A DNA stretch of 10,465 nt, from NCBI GenBank assembly GCA_024626585.1, contig JANKJI010000012.1:182730661-182741125 (forward strand). The letters are read 5' to 3'. The DNA is from Ginkgo biloba (taxonomy: Eukaryota; Streptophyta; Ginkgoopsida; Ginkgoales; Ginkgoaceae). Below, one piece after another: positions 7,830 through 10,465 of the stretch. Within the stretch, counting starts at the first letter, position 1, and the number at the start of each line of letters is the position of its first letter. Both the position numbers and the translations under genes were made by a program. The notes under the pieces were generated by a model. It had not been told where the DNA came from. It ran no database searches and saw only the letters and a program-made list of their open reading frames with translations.

Positions 7830-9780
7830 AACTAATAAGGATATTAGAGATATGTTGATGATTACTAATATGTCATTGATATAGGTTTCTTAAAATATAT
7901 TCTATGTCCCTACCTTTAAGTAGGGTTAATTAGGTTTCCTTGATGTCCCAAGAGTTAGTATTATGAGAAAACCATTATCCCAAAGTTATTATATTACATA
8001 TAAAAAATTAAGAGAGATAGAGGTTTAAAAAATGATCTATGAGAATCATGTTTCTTTTATAATAAGTCATAAAAAGGAGCTTAAAGGATAGAGAGATCTT
8101 GTATCTAATATGAGCATAATGTTTCTTTTATAAGAATTTAAATTATAAGTAAAAAGGTCAAATGTGAGAAATCTATGAGTGACACTTTACTTAGATACAT
8201 AAGGCTTGTATTCCTTGCACATAAGCATGAAGATAGCATCATCAACTTGAGAGATTAAACTTAGGGGAATAATTTAAGATAAAAGAAATGCATTCCCATG
8301 GGAAATAATTACTATGAAAGTTTCTTTTCTCATTAATTTAGTAATATTTAAATGATATTTAACCTAACAATAGTTAGTACTAAACCAAGAATAGATAAAG
8401 ATTTTTTTTTAGTCATAAATGGTTTATTTAAGAGTAAATCTTTCAAATAAGAAGTATATTAAAAATAAATATATACTTTTTCACTTCTAATAATAATAAA
8501 AATAATAAGAAATCTAAATAAGAGTGAGTTTTATATAATTTTCACAACATTATTATGTATGAAATGTAAAAAGGAATATCACGTCATAACCTCTAGGATA
8601 TTTTATAGTTTGTCACAAACTTTTTCTTAGTAGATGGAGACACTTTTCATCTTATTGTTGACCACTTTTTCATATACAAATGCATATATAAATGCTCCAA
8701 AGTGTCCCTATCTATTTAAGTAAGGATGTGAGACATAACAACCACCCCTTTATAATCTCTTGATGAGAATTATGACTAGGGTTGCATATGAAATCATATA
8801 TTAGAAGAAGTAATAATTGAGGAGAGACTATCTCAAGAAAAAAATAGTGGAGAATTACTTAGTAATGAGTTTGATTATACTTGTTGTGGTTTTAGAAGCT
8901 AAGCAGTGTCCTAAGAGATATTCATAAATCCATATGTGATAAGATTCTAAATGTTAATATTCAAGGTAATAAAGATAATGTATGGTACCAATATGATTCA
9001 TTCATCTATGTTAGATTATATTGTAACATGTGAGTTAGTAAATCCAAATATAAGAATAAGGGAGATAGATTGAATCAAAATAATGTCTTTCTTTATTACT
9101 TGAAATAGAAATATTAAAATAATTGAAAGAAGGAAAAAAAGGCATAGAGTCTCCCAATAGGTTTCCATTTCTGATTGTTCCTCCCTCTTTTCTCATGATA
9201 CTCCTAAAATTTAAGCCTATCATCTAACTAAATATTGATGCATAATTTCACAATGGAATAAAGTAATGTTCAACCTTTTTTTGAACTCATTCTATAATTT
9301 ATAATGGATTTACTATAAATCACCATTGATTATAGGGTAAATATTAATATTAAGTAGAAAATGATAATTTTTTATCTAGTATTGGCATTTTGGACATAGC
9401 TTTTCACTCAGATCTCTAATTTTTATAACATTTATATATCTAGAAAGATTAAAATATTATATACAAATTTCATGAAGATATTAGAGCACTAGTTTTTAAT
9501 GTAGTATCATAAAACGTTAGTGAATATTTGGGGAACACATAATGTTAGTAATTGGATAATAGTTATAAAATTTATTATTGCTTTGGAATCTTGGATTTCT
9601 AACTCCCAAAACTATAAACATGGGCATACAAATTTATCACATATTATATATACTTTGTTTTGATGTATAGAGGGATTCATTTACCTCTATTTTCATTCCA
9701 TTATAAGGAATGATTGGTTCTCATATAGTAGAAACAATTTAAATCATTTGAAGAAGAATCTTTTCCTTCTCCAAAAACCA
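7830..9780. other. AT-rich stretch without a gene
   Basis: Nothing here has coding character beyond chance; the minus-strand frame at 9035-9223 is short and compositionally random. A weak tandem duplication (8033-8160), an imperfect TAATAATAATAAAAATAATAA tract near 8488-8508 and a few small palindromes (8293-8304, 8607-8621) are the only structure seen. The right part may include U3 of the LTR that ends near 9990, but its left boundary could not be set without the second LTR. Confidence 0.5.
8033..8160. repeat. Degenerate tandem duplication, about 71-bp period
   Basis: The 15-mer ATGTTTCTTTTATAA occurs at 8048-8062 and again at 8119-8133. It is preceded in both copies by a GATCTATGAG- or GATCTTGTATC-like segment and followed by TAAGT(CAT)AAAAAGG, with a 10-bp or so indel. 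This indicates an old local duplication. No function is suggested. Confidence 0.5.
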
Positions 9781-9990
9781 CCAATCAAGATTAAATATCA
9801 TCAATGTAATCTTTATATACATAGGTTTTTTATATAAGGATTACTTGTGCATATTTTTCTATGTTAATTTCCATATATGATATTACATATGGAAAATTTT
9901 AATTACAACAAAATAAGCAGTCTCCTTAGTCTAAGGGCATCTATAAGAAGATTTTTTAATATACTTGTCCCTTCCTATCTAGCATAAGAG
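9781..9990 (+). mobile_element. Probable right part of a 5' LTR (U3/R/U5), boundaries unset
   Basis: Immediately upstream of the primer-binding site lies a compact promoter-like arrangement: CCAAT at 9781-9785 and TATATAAGGA at 9831-9840. The primer-binding site follows about 155 bp after the TATA box, a normal R-U5 length for a plant LTR. A small inverted repeat (TTCCATAT at 9869-9876 with ATATGGAA at 9887-9894) falls where R would begin. The exact LTR end (expected ...CA just before the primer-binding site) is not clear; the nearest CA is at 9983-9984. The element is degraded. The start of the LTR cannot be found without its partner copy, which lies outside the window. Confidence 0.45.
9831..9840 (+). 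promoter_or_regulatory. Candidate TATA box (TATATAAGGA)
   Basis: A near-consensus plant TATA box with a CCAAT motif about 46 bp upstream. It fits transcription starting around 9862-9870 and running into the gag-like frame. TATA-like strings are common in this AT-rich window, so the call rests on its position relative to the primer-binding site. Confidence 0.4.
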
Positions 9991-9995
9991 ATTAT

Positions 9996-10007
9996 TGGTA
10001 TTAGATC
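9996..10007 (+). other. Retrotransposon primer-binding site, initiator-Met tRNA type
   Basis: TGGTATTAGATC matches the standard plant primer-binding site TGGTATCAGAGC (complement of the 3' end of initiator methionine tRNA) at 10 of 12 positions, and is followed by CAAG as in many elements. The C-to-T difference at the seventh position fits decay of a methylated element. The site marks the start of reverse transcription in an LTR retrotransposon and lies about 110 bp before the first ATG of the gag-like frame. Confidence 0.55.
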
Positions 10008-10119
10008 CAAGTGTTTCATAGCCTCACTTCCCCTGTATGAGTGGTATTTGGACAAGATCAAGGTGCGAGTTGAAGGTATCCTTTCCATACTAGCAATTTA
10101 TCCCCTAATTCAAAAATTC

Positions 10120-10465
10120 ATGGACTTTAAATCAGAAGAAGAGAAGAGAAAAGAAGAAGAGATCAACGAGGAGGAAAAAAATGATGAGGGAATTTTAGTA
10201 GTTTAACAAATGATTTCTATAACTATGTGTATTGAAAGGGATCTAACTTTAAATCATATGGTCATATTATTAGGTATAGAATCACCCTCCATAAGATATT
10301 CTTCTATTAGAGCACTCTATCCTTTAACTTCATATATTCCCACAAGTTCTCTTTTGAAAGGTAAGAATCCTTTCAAAGTAATAACCAACATTTACATCCC
10401 TTATTTAATGGAGAAGTTGACCCAGATGCCCTTGATTTTTTATTGTAATAATTTCTTGTTTATTT
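10120..10465 (+). pseudogene. gag-like frame of an LTR retrotransposon, broken and cut by window end
   Basis: An ATG at 10120, about 110 bp after the primer-binding site, opens a frame rich in Glu and Lys (MDFKSEEEKRKEEEINEEEK). It meets TAA at 10204-10206, then stays open for 86 codons to the window end. Counting back to 9988, the same frame has only one stop in about 159 codons, which is unusual in DNA this AT-rich. Around 10395-10439 a different frame reads HPLFNGEVDPDALDF. This resembles the start of plant retrotransposon gag domains (F.GE.DP.....W-type). A 1-2 bp shift after the segment NPFKVITNI would bring it into register. The element is therefore non-functional: one nonsense codon plus a probable frameshift, with further stops in the gag frame at 10446. 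Ty3/gypsy type is an inference from the motif; no protease, reverse transcriptase or integrase is visible in the window. Confidence 0.5.

Noticed and set aside
8293-8304. Palindrome TTCCCATGGGAA
   Set aside because: Perfect but only 12 bp and isolated; no link to any other feature.
8607-8621. Small hairpin AGTTTGT-C-ACAAACT
   Set aside because: Seven-bp arms of mostly A and T are expected by chance in a window of this size.
8893-8912. GAAGCTAAGCAGTG, similar to an internal segment of animal 5S rRNA
   Set aside because: No other part of 5S rRNA is present on either side and the plant 5S sequence differs here.
9035-9223. Open frame of 62 codons, minus strand
   Set aside because: Chance length and no recognisable feature.
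1-10465. Reassigned genetic code (TAA/TAG read as Gln), suggested by the tract at 4949-5428
   Set aside because: The other protein-like tract also has in-frame TGA, the splice-bounded RNase H1 exon and primer-binding site are plant-like, and C-to-T decay of repeats explains the stops more simply.

Overview
The window looks like nuclear DNA from a plant, probably an intron-rich, repeat-rich seed plant. It is strongly AT-rich (roughly 30% GC by eye) and full of microsatellites and decayed mobile-element traces. It contains one short but clear spliced exon of a plant-type gene. I cannot tell from this sequence whether it is a gymnosperm or an angiosperm. There is no operon-like gene packing, no tRNA or rRNA gene, and no CRISPR array.

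Layout: 1-242 is a compound TA/TG microsatellite. At 330-438 lies an exon with a splice acceptor before it and a strong donor after it. It encodes the first 27 residues of a protein whose start matches the RNase H1 hybrid-binding (viroplasmin-like) domain. The remaining exons were not found, so either the intron runs through most or all of the window or the gene is broken. From 439 to about 3200 there is AT-rich DNA with no convincing gene. About 3212-3657 is a nested foldback (MITE-like) element, the most structured non-coding object here. 3658-6790 is again mostly featureless; a low-stop tract at 4830-5428 may be an old coding remnant. About 7380-7827 resembles the 3' end of a LINE-type retroelement: T/G-rich, a small 3' hairpin, AATAAA, then an (AAT)n tail. 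7830-9780 holds only weak local repeats.

The right edge (about 9781-10465) fits the 5' part of an LTR retrotransposon: CCAAT and TATA boxes, a degenerate initiator-Met tRNA primer-binding site at 9996-10007, and a gag-like reading frame starting at 10120. That frame has one nonsense codon and an apparent frameshift before a gag-type motif (FNGEVDPDALDF). It continues past the window end.

The other open frames of 60-100 codons are no more numerous than chance predicts for DNA this AT-rich, so they are not called as genes. I found no intact, complete gene and no clear new functional system. The best candidates for a second look are the nested palindromic element, the isolated RNase H1 exon and the degraded LTR element.
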